Part shown: in pieces, positions 11,753-23,535 of the stretch
How positions within the stretch are numbered: the stretch's first letter is position 1
How the letters are laid out: every line of letters begins with the position of its first letter
The notes under the pieces: generated by a model
What the model saw: only the letters and a program-made list of their open reading frames with translations
The model's database searches: none
Told to the model about the DNA's origin: nothing
Made by a program: the position numbers and the translations under genes
Source of the DNA: Pezicula radicicola
Lineage: Eukaryota; Ascomycota; Leotiomycetes; Helotiales; Dermateaceae
NCBI GenBank assembly: GCA_003008705.1
Contig: PDUO01000035.1
Location: forward strand, 440,101-504,100
Length of the DNA stretch: 64,000 bases
Direction: 5' to 3'

Positions 11753-13023
11753 ATGACAAGCATGGCAACGACGCCAATGGCTATCGATTCGCCCATGGCA
11801 CCAGGAGGCCACGGTACTGCAGCACAAACAGGAAAACTATCAGATCTGATATCTCTATACAGACCAACCAAAGTGAATCTTTCTCTACACCCGACATTCT
11901 TAAGAAACTGAAGCTAATATTTGAAAGCTCTTCCGACGAGAATCGGTTAATAAAGCAATCAAAGAAGTCTCGGTCCTCTCTATTGACTTTGACAATCCTG
12001 GCGATCTGCTTCTCACGTCCGAGAGTGACAACAGTCTTCAGATCTACAATGTCAAAGAAGGGAAGAGCCAGAAGACATGCTTGAGCCAGAAATATGGTGC
12101 CAACCATGCAATGTTTACACATAAAGATTCATGCATCATCCATTCCAGTACTAAAGTAAATCGTACGTATTGTATTCCACCTTGTCCTCCTCATCCTCCT
12201 CCTCTCCTTTCATCTTTTCTAAGACTTTATGAATGACAGCGAGAATACAGATACAATAAGATATCTCTCCACCCACGACAACAATTACCTCCGCTACTTT
12301 GAAGGCCATGAAAAGAACGTCACGTGTCTAGCCATGCACCCCGGCGCCGACAACTTCCTCTCCTGCAGCGAAGACAACACTCTTCGCATCTGGGACGTAG
12401 GTACCAAGAATATGTGCGGGATGCTAAATCTCAACGGAGCATATCTCTCAGCCTGGGACCCAACCGGAAACGTCTTTGCCGTTGCTTCTCCCACCGCTGG
12501 AACCATCTTGTTATATGACTTCCGGAACTACGACAAGGAACCATTTAGTTACTTTGATGTTTTCCCGTTTTGTCACGAGTACCAATCTGGAGCTATGGGC
12601 AGGGGATGGAATAAATTAGAGTTTTCTAATGACGGGAAGAGTCTATTGCTCGGTACCACCGGTCGTGGACATTTCCTCCTCGACGCCTTTGACGGCTCCC
12701 TGAAGTCTTTCCTACAGCGAGACCGTGGAGGCACCAAGCGTCTTGGAGCCGGTGATCCGCAAAACGAAGATGAAGACCTCCCTCCAAGTGGGGGCGATTG
12801 TTGCTTTACACCTGATGGTCGCTATGTCCTCAGTGGGCACCGTAAGGAAAATGTACTGGTTTGGGATTCCTTGATGAGTGCGCCGGATAAAAGACTCAAG
12901 CCTATTCATGAAATTGAGTACAAGGGTGAAGCGGCCGTCATGACGTTTAATCCGAGATACAACTTCTTTGCTACTGGCGATAAGGAGGTTGTGTTCTGGA
13001 TGCCAGATATGAACCAGGCTTAA
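11753..13023 (+). CDS. SWD2: Swd2-like WD40 repeat protein (COMPASS / CPF subunit)
   Basis: Exons 11753-11872, 11928-12162 and 12251-13023 give 375 aa. After a 35-residue lead, RPTKLFRRESVNKAI starts a WD40 propeller. Blades include VSVLSIDFDNPGDLLLTSES, RYFEGHEKNVTCLAMHPGAD followed by CSEDNTLRIWDV, and GGDCCFTPDGRYVLSGHRKE followed by NVLVWD. The STHDNNYLRYFEGHEKNV segment is typical of Swd2/WDR82, a subunit of the Set1 H3K4 methyltransferase complex and of the cleavage-polyadenylation factor. Intron 2 has alternative acceptors; the chosen one (12250/12251) keeps phase and the conserved TIRYLSTHDN. Convergent with the Zn2Cys6 gene. Confidence 0.9.
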
Positions 13024-13482
13024 TTGAGGGTGGAGAGGCAAATTATGAACATGAGGAAAGACCGAGGCTAGAGAATGCTTGTTTCGTGGGAAATACCCAA
13101 GAAAGACGTAATGCATGGAAGGGCGTTCAAGGCGCTAAGAATTTGGAAATTGGGCGGTCAGAATTGTAGCTGGATGAGGATCCAGATTCTCGCTAGTGTA
13201 GGTGTCCTAAACTGAAGCTCTATGGGCTCTCAATGCATTGTAATCTGATAAATCGAGTTAACTTCAAGTCTTTTGAAGGGCTTAATTCTTTTCAACCAGC
13301 CTCGGAAGCAGATAGGATGTAATCTATATATCTACGCTCACAAACACGAATCATCCTTTTCGATAAAGAATATCTTACACCTCCGTATCATTTCCAAATA
13401 TAAATATTTACTTCGTTAATATCATAGCAACACAACCAAAACGCTCTCAAAAATTGCGGCCACCAAGACACAAAGTAAAGAT
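13024..13482. other. Intergenic, convergent 3' flanks
   Basis: 459 bp, AT-rich towards its right half. No ORF or repeat of note. Confidence 0.5.
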
Positions 13483-15660
13483 TTAATCCGCCATCTCGAT
13501 ATCCTTCCCCTGCCTCAGAAACCCCAACCCCTTCTCTAGGAATCTAGCTAGTGCAACAGCTTGTTTGATTCCCATGCTCTCACCTATGTACCGTAGCCGG
13601 TTGGTGATGAAGGAACGTGTCGATTCCGAGGACACTTTCGTGACTGCGCAAACGTACAGAGGCCAGAGGATGAAGTAACCGCCTGCTGCCCTGAGAACCG
13701 GTGAGGCCGGTGAGGGCGGTGGTGTTTGTGAGTGGTGTGCACTGAACCAGGTATCGAGATTATCAGTAAAGTCCGTTACTGTGTCTGAGAATTGGGTAAC
13801 GGGTGATATCCTTGTTTGGGCGAAGCCAGCATCAAGGGGACCTGGTGTGCCGGCAGCTATCTGCTCTGAAAAGGGTTTGCGGGTTACGTAGCCAAGATGT
13901 TGTGGCAGCGAATGCAGAATATCATCCCGCATTTTTATCAGCGTGTCGGTCGATTTTTGGAGCTGAACTGTGTATTTGGCGTCGGTGAAGAGTGGAGGGA
14001 CAGCGGAGAATCCTTCGAGGAGTTTTTCTCGGATCACTTCGTTGAGAAGAATACGGCAGGTTCGCATCCCATTCCATACTTGGCTCGTCCAGAAATTTTG
14101 GTATACATCGTATGAACCGTCATATATCAGCTCTGGGTATATATCAGGACTAGTATAAACCCTCTCGTACAGCCATCTTGGATCTACGTTTGTGAATATT
14201 TGTGCGAAGTCATTGTCGATCTTCAAGGCGGCTTCAATAATGGATTCTGAATCACCCAATATACCATCTTTTACGGCGGCCCGAAACACTGTATAATCAG
14301 CAACAGAGTTCAGAGACAGCCAAGACAGGTCTGTTGCATCGACATAGTTGGAAGCTTCAGCCCTCAATTCGACGATGTCGTTAGGAATCGGTATCTCTCT
14401 TTGTACACAACTTATCAGAAGATGTGCAGTGACTTGTTGGAATAGGCTACGTCCTATCGGCGTATCAAATTGAGATCGTCCGCGCAGTTTGACAAGCGCT
14501 GTCGCTCCATTAATGTGTTCTGCCCATGCTTTCAAGGACGTCGGGCCAGTTGCCGTTATGGTCTCGAACACGCTGAGTACCATTATCGACATAAGACTAT
14601 GATGGTGAATGTTAGTCATGATCTGGCTCAGCCAAGGGGAGTGAAGGTATCATACGTGCTATCCTCTATTGCTCGTGTATTGCACTGAAGTGCAGAATTG
14701 ACCTGCCGGAGCGCATTTGTATACTCTCGTCGTGCTTGTCGCATCAATGGTGGCGAGCCGGTCTGATTTGCTAAACCTGCAAAGCCTACACTATTTATGG
14801 CTGCTGTCACCACACAGTTAAGTCCATCTCGACGACCGATATGTTCAACGTAGGCGAAATGTCCTCGAGTGTTGAAGTTCCGCGATGTGACATAGTTTGT
14901 CATAAAGAATCCAACAGCAAGGTCGTCCAGGCTTGGCGATAGCCTGGAGTTTGGTAGTACATAGTCAGGCATAGACATGTAAGATTCATCTGATTCGATG
15001 GACTGATCGGAGAAGGGAGACATCACGTGTATTGGTTGATGGCTCGAGAACTCGACTAGGGACCAGTCGTTGGTGGCATCTGCACGGCTGGAGACAGTAG
15101 TTGTGGGAATTGCTTTGGGTCGTTTAGGTCTAGGTGATTTGGTACCTGCATCGGCCTTCCTTCTTGATTTCGGCTTGGATTTAGCCTTTTCGATGACAGC
15201 ACTGCTCTCATTCCTGAAGGATAAATCCAATAGGTTACGGTACTCGCATTTTCTATCTATCCTGGTACACTGTGAACAGCTAGGTATTGCTTGGTCGCAC
15301 TGTAGGATGTTAGTGATACCATACTTATGCCTGCATAACTATATCCCTTGAAAGCAATACGCGGGATGCATGCCCGAGTCTGTTCTAGATTGAACCCCCC
15401 AGATCTCCAATATGATCGAAATGGGGCCACCAGGGCCTGCATGGGAGTACATAAACGAGGGAATGACACTCACTCGGATCTTTCTTTCTCTGCAACTTTG
15501 ACAACCCTTGGACTACAGTCAAAAACTCAGAGTTAGTCTACTCATTCTAAATATCTCGCGAGGAACTCAAACGTGATTCAAGGGCAATGCGTAATTGACT
15601 CGAAAGGGGCAATGCTGCTTCGAGAAACTGTATACGCACCGGCTTCCCGCAATAGACCAT
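13483..15660 (-). CDS. Zn2Cys6 transcription factor with fungal-specific regulatory domain
   Basis: Four exons (15660-15640, 15512-15474, 15299-14656, 14596-13483) give 605 aa. The first two exons are tiny (21 and 39 nt) and the zinc cluster is split by a 174-nt intron. Joined, it reads C-X2-C-X6-C-X6-C-X2-C-X6-C with Cys at residues 11, 14, 21, 28, 31 and 38. The start MVYCGKP and the following LDLSFRNES are typical of a large ascomycete regulator group whose C-terminal two-thirds is a DUF3468-like helical domain. Basic linker RRKADAGTKSPRPKRPK is a probable nuclear signal. No metabolic neighbour suggests a target. Reading the gene from the open frames alone would lose the DNA-binding half. 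Confidence 0.88.
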
Positions 15661-16800
15661 AGCGAAGGTAGATACCTAGGTAGGCTTCGAAGAAACGAAG
15701 AAACGACAAGCGAAGGGGTAATTCAGGGTAACAAAGTATAAACGGGATATAAACAAAATAGCCACCAGTTCAATTGCTATAGGGTCTTCAGCATGCATTC
15801 AGCCGTCGGCACTCAGCGCTTTACGCTTCCCTCGTCACACGTCACTGACGCTGGACGACGTTAGGCAACACGATACTGAGCCACCCGTTGCTGAAAGTCT
15901 GTTTCTTCTTTGTGGCTTTTCCCAATTACGGTATACGGCTGGCAATCTCTGTTGCGGACGTTGGAGGACCTAAGAGGAATTGTGTCGTAGGACTTCACAT
16001 ACAGCTTTCCTCAATAGGCCATGAATGTGGACGTGGACGTTGGAAGGTCGTTGGCGGAAAGGTGATCAGGTAGGCAGTGTAAGAAGCTAGGCCGAATGAG
16101 GCAAACATGATGTTATGGTCCGTGCAGTCTGCCTTCCATTGAAGCTTCGTTCTACTGTACTCCAGGTGCTCCTGTCAGCTGTAACTGCCAACTAGATGAT
16201 GCCGACTAGATGATGCCCTTATTCATGCCAGCCAGCTACTCGGGACGAACAGGCTGCCTCATCATAATCTCCAAGAGTCCCTACGCTACAGACGAAAAAG
16301 AAGAGAGATTTAGTGTGTAGGGAGAGACTCAGCGATTAGCGCATCTCACAGGGCTGAGGCACAGTTGGCTACGGTGCAGTCAGCGTCTGACCCCTACTGT
16401 AGCCAAGCGTAGCCAAGCTTAGCTTAATTGTTGCCATCCCGTTGGTTATTCATCCACCCCACCACTGCACATTTCTTTTGATTGCTGAGGCTGAGTCGAT
16501 CGCATCTTCGTCCCTTTTTGGGCAATCATGAAGTTCGTTTGCAAAGAAGTGAAATCGAACAGGTAGGCCTTGAGCAGATACGTCCGTAAGTAGGTCATAG
16601 GTAGAGGTATATAACCTCATTCAATCCCGCTCCAAATGAAAAGATTATTCCGCACTCACATCAGTTCCTTCGTCATCGTCTACAAGTAATATATCTCTCG
16701 GCATTCTCACTTTCTACATTACCACCTTCCTCTAAACCAAGTCCTCTACCATAGCTTCACATTTACTGCCCCAAACAAACAACACCCCAACCTCTGCCAA
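15661..16800. promoter_or_regulatory. 1.1-kb divergent intergenic region
   Basis: Lies between the Zn2Cys6 gene and the DUF7702-like gene, both transcribed away from it. The 100 bp before 16801 are pyrimidine- and A-rich, as in fungal leaders. There are minor direct repeats (ACTAGATGATGCC twice at about 16192-16218; GTAGCCAAGC twice near 16400). Confidence 0.4.
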
Positions 16801-17745
16801 ATGACTCTCGATTACCGCCAGAGCGTCTCTGTAGCTGAAATCGTTGTCTACGTCCCTTGCCTCGCCATCGCAATCATTCTCGCAGCCCGTCATGGTTTTC
16901 GGCGCAGTTCAGGATGGCTTTTTCTCATAATATTCAGTTTGGCGCGAATCATCGGGCCTGCAATGCAACTTGCAACGATCAAATACCCCACGAATATCAG
17001 TCTTTACACCGGCTCGCTCATTCTCCAGAACGTCGGTCTATCTCCACTTATGCTGGCCACACTCGGTCTTCTAAGCCGCGCTCTCGATAGCATTCGCCGC
17101 TCTCACAACACTTTTTTCAACACCCAGATGTTGAAGTTGATCGAAATTGTTGTAATGGTTGGTTTGATCTTGGGTATCGTGGGGGGTATCAACGCGAGCG
17201 ACAATATCAACAAAGGCGTATTCCAGCCGGGAAGCTTGAGCAAAGCAGGCACAGCACTATTCATCGTTTCCTACGTCGCCATTGTTATCGCCACCATCAT
17301 AATCTCCTTCTTAATTTCGCACGCTGAGCCCGGCGAGAAGAGACTTTTGTTTGCGGTTGCAGTTTCCCTCCCACTGATACTTATTCGACTCTTTTACTCT
17401 ATCATGGTCACTTTCGCCCACAACAAAAAATTCAACCAATTAACTGGAAGCGTGACGTACCTCCTTTGTCTGGCTCTGATCGAGGAATTCATTGTCGTCA
17501 TCATGTACGAGGGAGTTGGTCTTACGTTGAGTCAGATTTATCAACGGCCAGCATTCGGAAATCATCAACCAGTCAATAGCGCCACCAGTGATGAGTTCGT
17601 AGCTCCCATGGTAAATCAACCGAGAAGAAGTGGAGGTCGTGGCGATATGGCCAAGAGAATCGCGAAAAAGACAATTATTGGCCGACTTGTCACTGCTGCA
17701 ACAAGCAATAAGCAAGAAAGGGATGTTGAGATGGGCACAAGATAG
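16801..17745 (+). CDS. Seven-transmembrane fungal protein (DUF7702-like)
   Basis: Intronless, 314 aa. Seven hydrophobic stretches are visible: about residues 12-30, 36-55, 66-86, 108-128, 148-170, 180-200 and 215-235. A hydrophilic, positively charged tail follows (RRSGGRGDMAKRIAKKTIIGR), so the C terminus is probably cytosolic. Conserved-looking pieces include ARIIGPAMQLAT, NVGLSPLMLATLGLLSR and LLFAVAVSLPLILIRLFYSI. These match my memory of the fungal DUF7702 family, which has no established function. The start is the first ATG after a long A/C-rich leader. Function unknown. Confidence 0.8.
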   Translation: MTLDYRQSVSVAEIVVYVPCLAIAIILAARHGFRRSSGWLFLIIFSLARIIGPAMQLATIKYPTNISLYTGSLILQNVGLSPLMLATLGLLSRALDSIRRSHNTFFNTQMLKLIEIVVMVGLILGIVGGINASDNINKGVFQPGSLSKAGTALFIVSYVAIVIATIIISFLISHAEPGEKRLLFAVAVSLPLILIRLFYSIMVTFAHNKKFNQLTGSVTYLLCLALIEEFIVVIMYEGVGLTLSQIYQRPAFGNHQPVNSATSDEFVAPMVNQPRRSGGRGDMAKRIAKKTIIGRLVTAATSNKQERDVEMGTR

Positions 17746-18436
17746 AATACCTGTTACGCCTATTTGGGGCAGGAAGGATATTGGAAGGTCTGATTGCATT
17801 TGAAGCGGGTTTGAGATTGGCGATGGCGTTGGAGTCCAAGTACACACAACCGCAATACTTTCCTTTGTTTTATTTTAGTAATTAATTCCTTTTCTAATTT
17901 TTTTTAAATAATATGAAATTAATAAAGACCCTATTTCTTGTATACGAAATAAATCCCTCTTGCTAAATATCATCTTGTGTTATAGAAGCTTTATCGACTA
18001 TTAGCCCACCTTGTAACAAAAGTGACAAACTCTATGTTTAATGTCCACGTTTACAATCAGCAACTAAATCGGAAGTAACTTGGTCCAAATTGAGAAATAG
18101 GTGAGTAGAACAGGTGTGGAATATTTGATTAACCCACTTGATTTAAGTAAATCACATACCTTAATCAAAATGATATTCAGCCAAGCACAATAAACTCCAG
18201 ATCAACAGCAATTACAATAATGAATGACATTTGAAAATAAAAGCTCAATCAAACCCATATCTCCATCATGAAATACAGACCCAATAGAAATCCACAAGAA
18301 GTTCTCAAAAACAATTCCCCATACCTATGCTCTTGAGTTGAACATGTATTGAAATAAGCTCAGCTAGCTCATCAAACAGGACAAACATGTCCACCAATCA
18401 ACATCTCATTTGAGAATTGATTAGTAACTACCAAAC
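17746..18436. other. Intergenic AT-rich region
   Basis: No ORF of interest. At 18120-18185 there is a decayed 18-bp unit followed by TTAATCAAAATGAT, which resembles the right end of the MITE family. This may be a degenerate MITE remnant. Confidence 0.4.
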
Positions 18437-18508
18437 GCCCTCATAGCTCAATGGTAGAGCGCGTCACTAGTAATGACGAGGTTGCCAGTTCGATTCTGTC
18501 TGAGGGCA
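18437..18508 (+). tRNA. tRNA-Thr (anticodon AGT)
   Basis: 72-nt cloverleaf, no intron. The acceptor stem GCCCTCA pairs with TGAGGGC, and the discriminator base is A. The D arm is GCTCAATGGTAGAGC. The anticodon stem CGTCA/TGACG encloses CTAGTAA, with AGT at 18469-18471. The T arm GCCAG-TTCGATT-CTGTC has one mismatch. A T run follows (TTTCTTTTTTT), a Pol III terminator. Confidence 0.93.
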
Positions 18509-19343
18509 TTTCTTTTTTTGCTATTTTGTTGTATGTTGATGTTGGCGATTAATTTCTCTCTCTTTTTTTGGGGAGTGGACAGGAGAGGTGGTTTTAAGCG
18601 AGGTGTACTTATTCTGTGGTTGTGGGTCTCGCCAGCCGGGAAAGTTGAGGCTTGATTTCTTTAGTTTATAATACTCTAGAAGGGGAAGATCTTATGGAAA
18701 CTGTAGAATGTATAATGTTGTCTCTGCTATGTGATTGACTGTATAGGATGTATATCTGGGGCCCAAAAGGAGCCATTAGGAGCAAAAGGTCTTTACTTAA
18801 GTGGACTACCTAATTTGAGTAACTGATTTAGTTAGGTAAATAACTAATTTGTGCAACTCACTTCATTCCGATATTTGATTTTAAAGCTTGTAGAAGGAGT
18901 GATCTATCCATCCTTTTGGTGATCCTTAGCTTACTTTGCATAACTGCAATGCAATCTCGAAGAAGACTCCTTTCCCAGGAGTACTCTGAATCTACCAGGC
19001 CTAAAGGATTAGCTGAGGGCGTAGGAAAAGAGAACACATAACACGTAGAGATAAGCCAAGGATTTTATAATAATGCTGTATTTTTTGTGATTTGCGGAAG
19101 CTCCGCCATAGTAAGGGTGCCTCCTGACTGAATGTTTAAGTTTACAATATCCTAACACGCTCGTCTATTTCTCTCCATCCATTTATTTCTCTCGTTGAAT
19201 GACTTCATTCCTCGTGAGATTCTTTTCCGCATTTTATTCGTGTCTTGATCCATTCATTTCTCTCCAGCTCATCTGTCGACGTTTCGTCGCCAGAAAATCA
19301 TGTGTGCCATATACCAAACATACTCTACAATATCCATGAGGTA
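18509..19343. other. Intergenic with 18-bp repeat remnants
   Basis: Degenerate units at 18790-18866 include GAGTAACTGATTTAGTTA. No coding signal. Confidence 0.5.
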
Positions 19344-21961
19344 TCACTTCCGGATCTCCGTCTCCTTTCCTGTCATATCTCTCTCCATTCTTGGAAATCC
19401 ATTGTTGAATCCCAGAACTTCACGAGCCTTGTGCGCAAACAATCCCTTGATATCATTCGCCTCCACGACTTTTTCTTTGGTCTTAGCCTTGTTGGCAAAT
19501 CTCTCCAATATCTCCCTCTCGATTTCCTGTCTGTGATACTTCTGGAACTTCACTTCTCCTAATTGTTCTCGCTGATCCTCACGCCACTTTCTGGTATCGA
19601 CCTCGAAGATATTGTCCTTGAAGTCATTACTAGCCTCTCGTAAGCACTCGTGAAGGCGTTGCTTCTTGTATTGTCTCTGGATATCCTCATCCGGGGGTGG
19701 ATGAACAACGGGTTGCGGGTTCCAATTTCCAATGCCTGCCATCACAGCCCCTGTCTCGTAATCCCAATTGATACGGTCTTCTTCAACTTCCTCGTTCGCA
19801 ACTTGTGCTCTCGAAACATATTGAGGCCATTGGGCACCGTACAACTCGACGTCATTGGAAGGTTGGAAAACGGGAACTTGCATAGATGAAGCTCCATGTT
19901 GAACCCATTCCATTGGTCCAAGTTCCGTAGGCGCCTTTAGAACCTCAGGCATCTGATGCGATTGAGAAAGTGTGTAGAGCGTAGGGTATTCCGGTACTAG
20001 TACTTCCTTGTATCCCACTGTTCCCTTCTGCTTCGCCCGCCGAGTCTGCCATCCTCTCTTCTGTTGATTATCATTCTTCTCAGGACTAGCATTTGTCGAT
20101 GGACTACCTTCCATACTAGGCGTTGGCAATTGAGTTGTTCCCGTTGATATTCTGGGTCTCGTACTGCGGCGTGCAGGTGCCTTTGGGCCTTTTTGCGGTG
20201 GAGCTCGTGGAGCTCTTCCACGTCCCTGTTGATAATCATCATCACTCTCAGTTTCGTCTGGGTCGGCTTTTATTGAGTTTCTCGTACGGCGTTCGCTTCC
20301 GTTAAGACTACCTCTCTTTGAATCTTTCTTCTGAACACGTTGAGGCGTACGCAAGCTGTTCACGGAAGAGTCTGCATCTTTCTGTTTTCCACCACCTCCT
20401 CTCATAGACGCCTCATAATCATCTCTAGTGCGCTTCAATTGGACTGATGCTACTGAATTTGGGGCAGAACGGAGTTCGTGTGTGCCTGGATATATTGATC
20501 AGATACAGGAAAAAGAGATACCAATTACTTGAGGCTAGCAACTTACCTGTTGAAGGTGATGTTGCAAATCCTTGTGAAGTCGCTTCTGTTTATGTCAGAA
20601 CAGTCATTGTCATCTTTGTGGAGCGAAATCACCTTCTGCAAGATTGCTTGTGGAATGAGTACTATTCTGTGTAACCCGACGAGACTCACCAGAAGAACCA
20701 AAGCCAGTCGTAGAGTTGAGGACGTTCATAGTGCCGAAGCCAGTTGGTGAACCAGATACGGCTACAGAATCAAAGGAACCAGCAGGACTAGAGGATCTTA
20801 GTGTGTGTCAACTCGCAGGGGCTGTCCCAAGAAGAAAGTAGTGGGCGGTGTCCTTCAACAAGATATTTGGAAAAGGCTTACCTTGGTTGATGAGCAGGAG
20901 CCTGCTGTCCTTGCGGAGCATGAACAGAGCTCATTGAATGAGCGTCTTGGTTGGAACTAGCAGGAACACTCTCGCCTTCCGGATAGACAGGATAGACGCA
21001 GTTTTGGCCTTTCCTAAGGCAAAGGCTGCAACTTGGTCTCTTTAGGTCACAAGGTCTATGTCCATGGGAGCAATTATGACAGCGTTTAGGTCCGCGCCTC
21101 TTTGTACTCTTCTTTGAACTTTGCTCTTGACTCTGCTCTTGACTCTGCTCTTGACTCTGCTCTTGACTCTGCTCTTGACTCTGCTCCGGACTCTGCTCCG
21201 GACTCTGCTCCGGACTCTGCTTTGGAGGCTCGTAGTCTGAAGGTGGGGGCTTGTAGTCGGAAGGTTGAATTGATATCTGTTCAAAAATAAGTCTTCCGGC
21301 CTGTTCAAATTTTGAAAAATCGGGGTGATCGAGGTGTTTTATGTCGGTAGCCTGTCGTAGCAGCGCGTAGATCTCGGCGCCGGTCTCTGACTTGTCGTTC
21401 AGAAATTCCACATCTTGAAGGGGCACATGCTCAATTGCTACTAGCTCGTACGCTAATATTGTAGTTAGCCTCGCAAAAGTACGTTATGAAAGGTTTGCCT
21501 ACTGTTGAGGTCTCGTCTAAAGTGCTTCCCAACGTGATATTCAAGTGCCTGTTTCCAAGCCTGTTGACATATAAGCCTGCCCGCCTTTTCATAACTTGTA
21601 AGGTCTGGCTCCGACGCTTGTGTAGCATCAGCAAGAAGGGAATATATTTTTTGGTCAATCTCCGACGATTGTTCAAATATTTCTAGGGTAGGAAGCTCAA
21701 GGCGCTTAAGTTCTTCAATGGCAACTCGTTCATGCTCTGTAGGGGTATTAGGCCTTTAGATCGGCTAGCTCAGGAGGAGAGCAGGGACTCACTGTTTGGT
21801 CGTCGGCCCAGTCCATCTATAATGGCCGAAAGCATGACAAGCTCCCTCTTGCGGAATACGCTCCTAGGATTGGTGTACTGCTGCTGTGTTGGGGGTCGAA
21901 CCGGCAGTTGATCAAACTGCAAGGTCGGGAACGTGGACACACCACTCTTTTCGTCCTTCAT
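19344..21961 (-). CDS. Uncharacterised nuclear-type protein with internal Zn2Cys6 motif and SPEQ/SQEQ repeats
   Basis: Six exons (21961-21793, 21736-21503, 21452-20882, 20796-20690, 20585-20547, 20485-19344) join in phase to 753 aa. Two related segments near residues 58-115 and 136-193 share the pattern VAIE..L..., IY.LL..AT, and (Y/F)E.AGRLI. Next come three SPEQ and five SQEQ repeats. A canonical zinc cluster follows (CHNCSHGHRPC..CSLC..C, about residues 259-286), then a Ser/Gly/Thr-rich linker. The C-terminal half is charged, with basic patches and helices (KWREDQREQLGEVKFQKYHR). A Zn2Cys6 motif this far from the N terminus is unusual. I do not recognise the C-terminal half. It could be a regulator or chromatin-associated factor; the function is not claimed. 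Confidence 0.72.
21118..21226. repeat. 12-bp coding tandem repeat (SPEQ/SQEQ)
   Basis: Nine or so 12-bp units, CTCTGCTCTTGA and CTCTGCTCCGGA on the plus strand, encode SQEQ and SPEQ in the minus-strand gene. The two sub-blocks are homogeneous, suggesting recent slippage. Confidence 0.9.
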
Positions 21962-23535
21962 CTTGGTCTTAGTCGTGTTTCGTTGTGTTGAGGGTTGAGC
22001 TGCGAGCCGCGAGCCGCGAGTCGTAAGTTGTGATACTTCAATACGCTAAGCGAAAGCGGAAAACTAGGCTTCACGTTTACAATAAGTGCTAAGAACTCAA
22101 GCTCAATTGATTGAGTTATTGATTGAGTTGGTCAGCTTGTCCAGATAATTACTACCTTACTGTCACTATCAGTGGAAGTATTAGATGGGAAGGTAGCTGT
22201 CATAGACAATTGACGAATACAGAAAATATTATGGTGGAAACGTCTCAACGCATTCACCACTGGATTTATATCAACTTCAGCCTTACGGTATAGTATCAAA
22301 ATTTCCACCATGTGACGTAGAGACCTCGTGAGTAGAGACCTCGTGACTCTACCACGCTCAACAAAGCTTGAAGTACCTTAAGCGTAGAGCATTCTGAAAT
22401 TGAAAGCGTTACCAAAGGAAGCAGCCAAGATACATTTACCAGGTTCTGTTGACTAGGTACCTGGCTTTATAATTTCAAGATCTAAAATATGCGAACTCAA
22501 AATTCACTTTAGTAGTGCGATAACTAACGCGTTAAAGAGGATGAAAGCTCTTCAGTTCCCTGTTATTAGGGAATAATACCTCCAGTAGATCAAACTCCAC
22601 GAGGTGTTCTATATCCCTGGACAAAGCTACCCATACATGAGGCTTGATGGATAAACTACTACAGCGAATAAGGAAAGGACGTACTTTATCGACACTAAAA
22701 ATGTTCTGCTGAAGAGATGTAAGGTACTTTGAATGGTTCAAACTCTACTTTGGAAGCCTCCATTGATGCTCAGCAGACTGAGCCCGTTGTTTGTTAAGAG
22801 CAGCAAACCTTGAAGCTGGAAAGAATGCCACTTTTTAAAGAATTGGAATTGCTAAGCACCTGCAGAAGAACGAATAATTTCTCAAGATGATAATGAAGAG
22901 CACAATAAAAAGGAACTATCTTTCCACAGTATTCATGAGTGTTTACCCACGTACTTTTGAATCATAAATCGTCAGAATACACTAACACGGCTTTGATTAC
23001 CCACACAAGGCCAGTATGTGTTTACGACCATAATACATGTGTGATACGAAGCCCTTTCCTTAGGCTTCTCAAGCTTTCTTGGAGTACTTGTTGGTTTGGC
23101 ATTTCACTTGGTCCACAGACAAATACTAGATGTCATCGTAGCTCTGAATAAACCAGCCATGGATGCCTCTAATTCCAACGAACTATTTGGAACGGCCTTC
23201 CGTGGATAGCATAAGTTTCCTGCATTGCACAAAACAAATTTAGTTAAGGATGTTTGAGTCAAGAACCATTGAGGCCTTGGGAACTTCCACTCAGAATACA
23301 ACTTGTTAAATCCTCATAGTTGTTGTAATGAATGATGGCAGGTTAACTGAAAAGTACGAATATCTTGGAGAGACGTTGTCGTTGCAAGGACGCTAAACTT
23401 TTACGGGGCGCCAGGGGTAGTAGGAAAAGTATCTTATCAGATGGCACTAGTCCGCTTCTGGGGATATTTCTATTTGGTGTTTTGCCCAATCTCACCCAAC
23501 TCCTCCACCTCTAAGAAAGTCTCACCAGCACAAGT
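21962..23535. other. 1.6-kb intergenic region, upstream of two divergent genes
   Basis: Contains 7-bp repeats (GAGCCGC three times, about 21998-22020), a weak TTGATTGAGTTATTGATTGAGT motif at about 22108-22135 and a 15-bp duplication (GTAGAGACCTCGTGA) at 22317-22346. Short minus-strand frames at 22532-22741 and 23104-23301 have no recognisable domain and were not called as genes. They could be debris of a decayed gene. Confidence 0.4.

Noticed and set aside
15257..15469. 70-codon minus frame ahead of the Zn2Cys6 gene
   Set aside because: It lies inside the 174-nt intron and partly in exon 3 in a different frame. The true zinc-cluster exons are 15640-15660 and 15474-15512.
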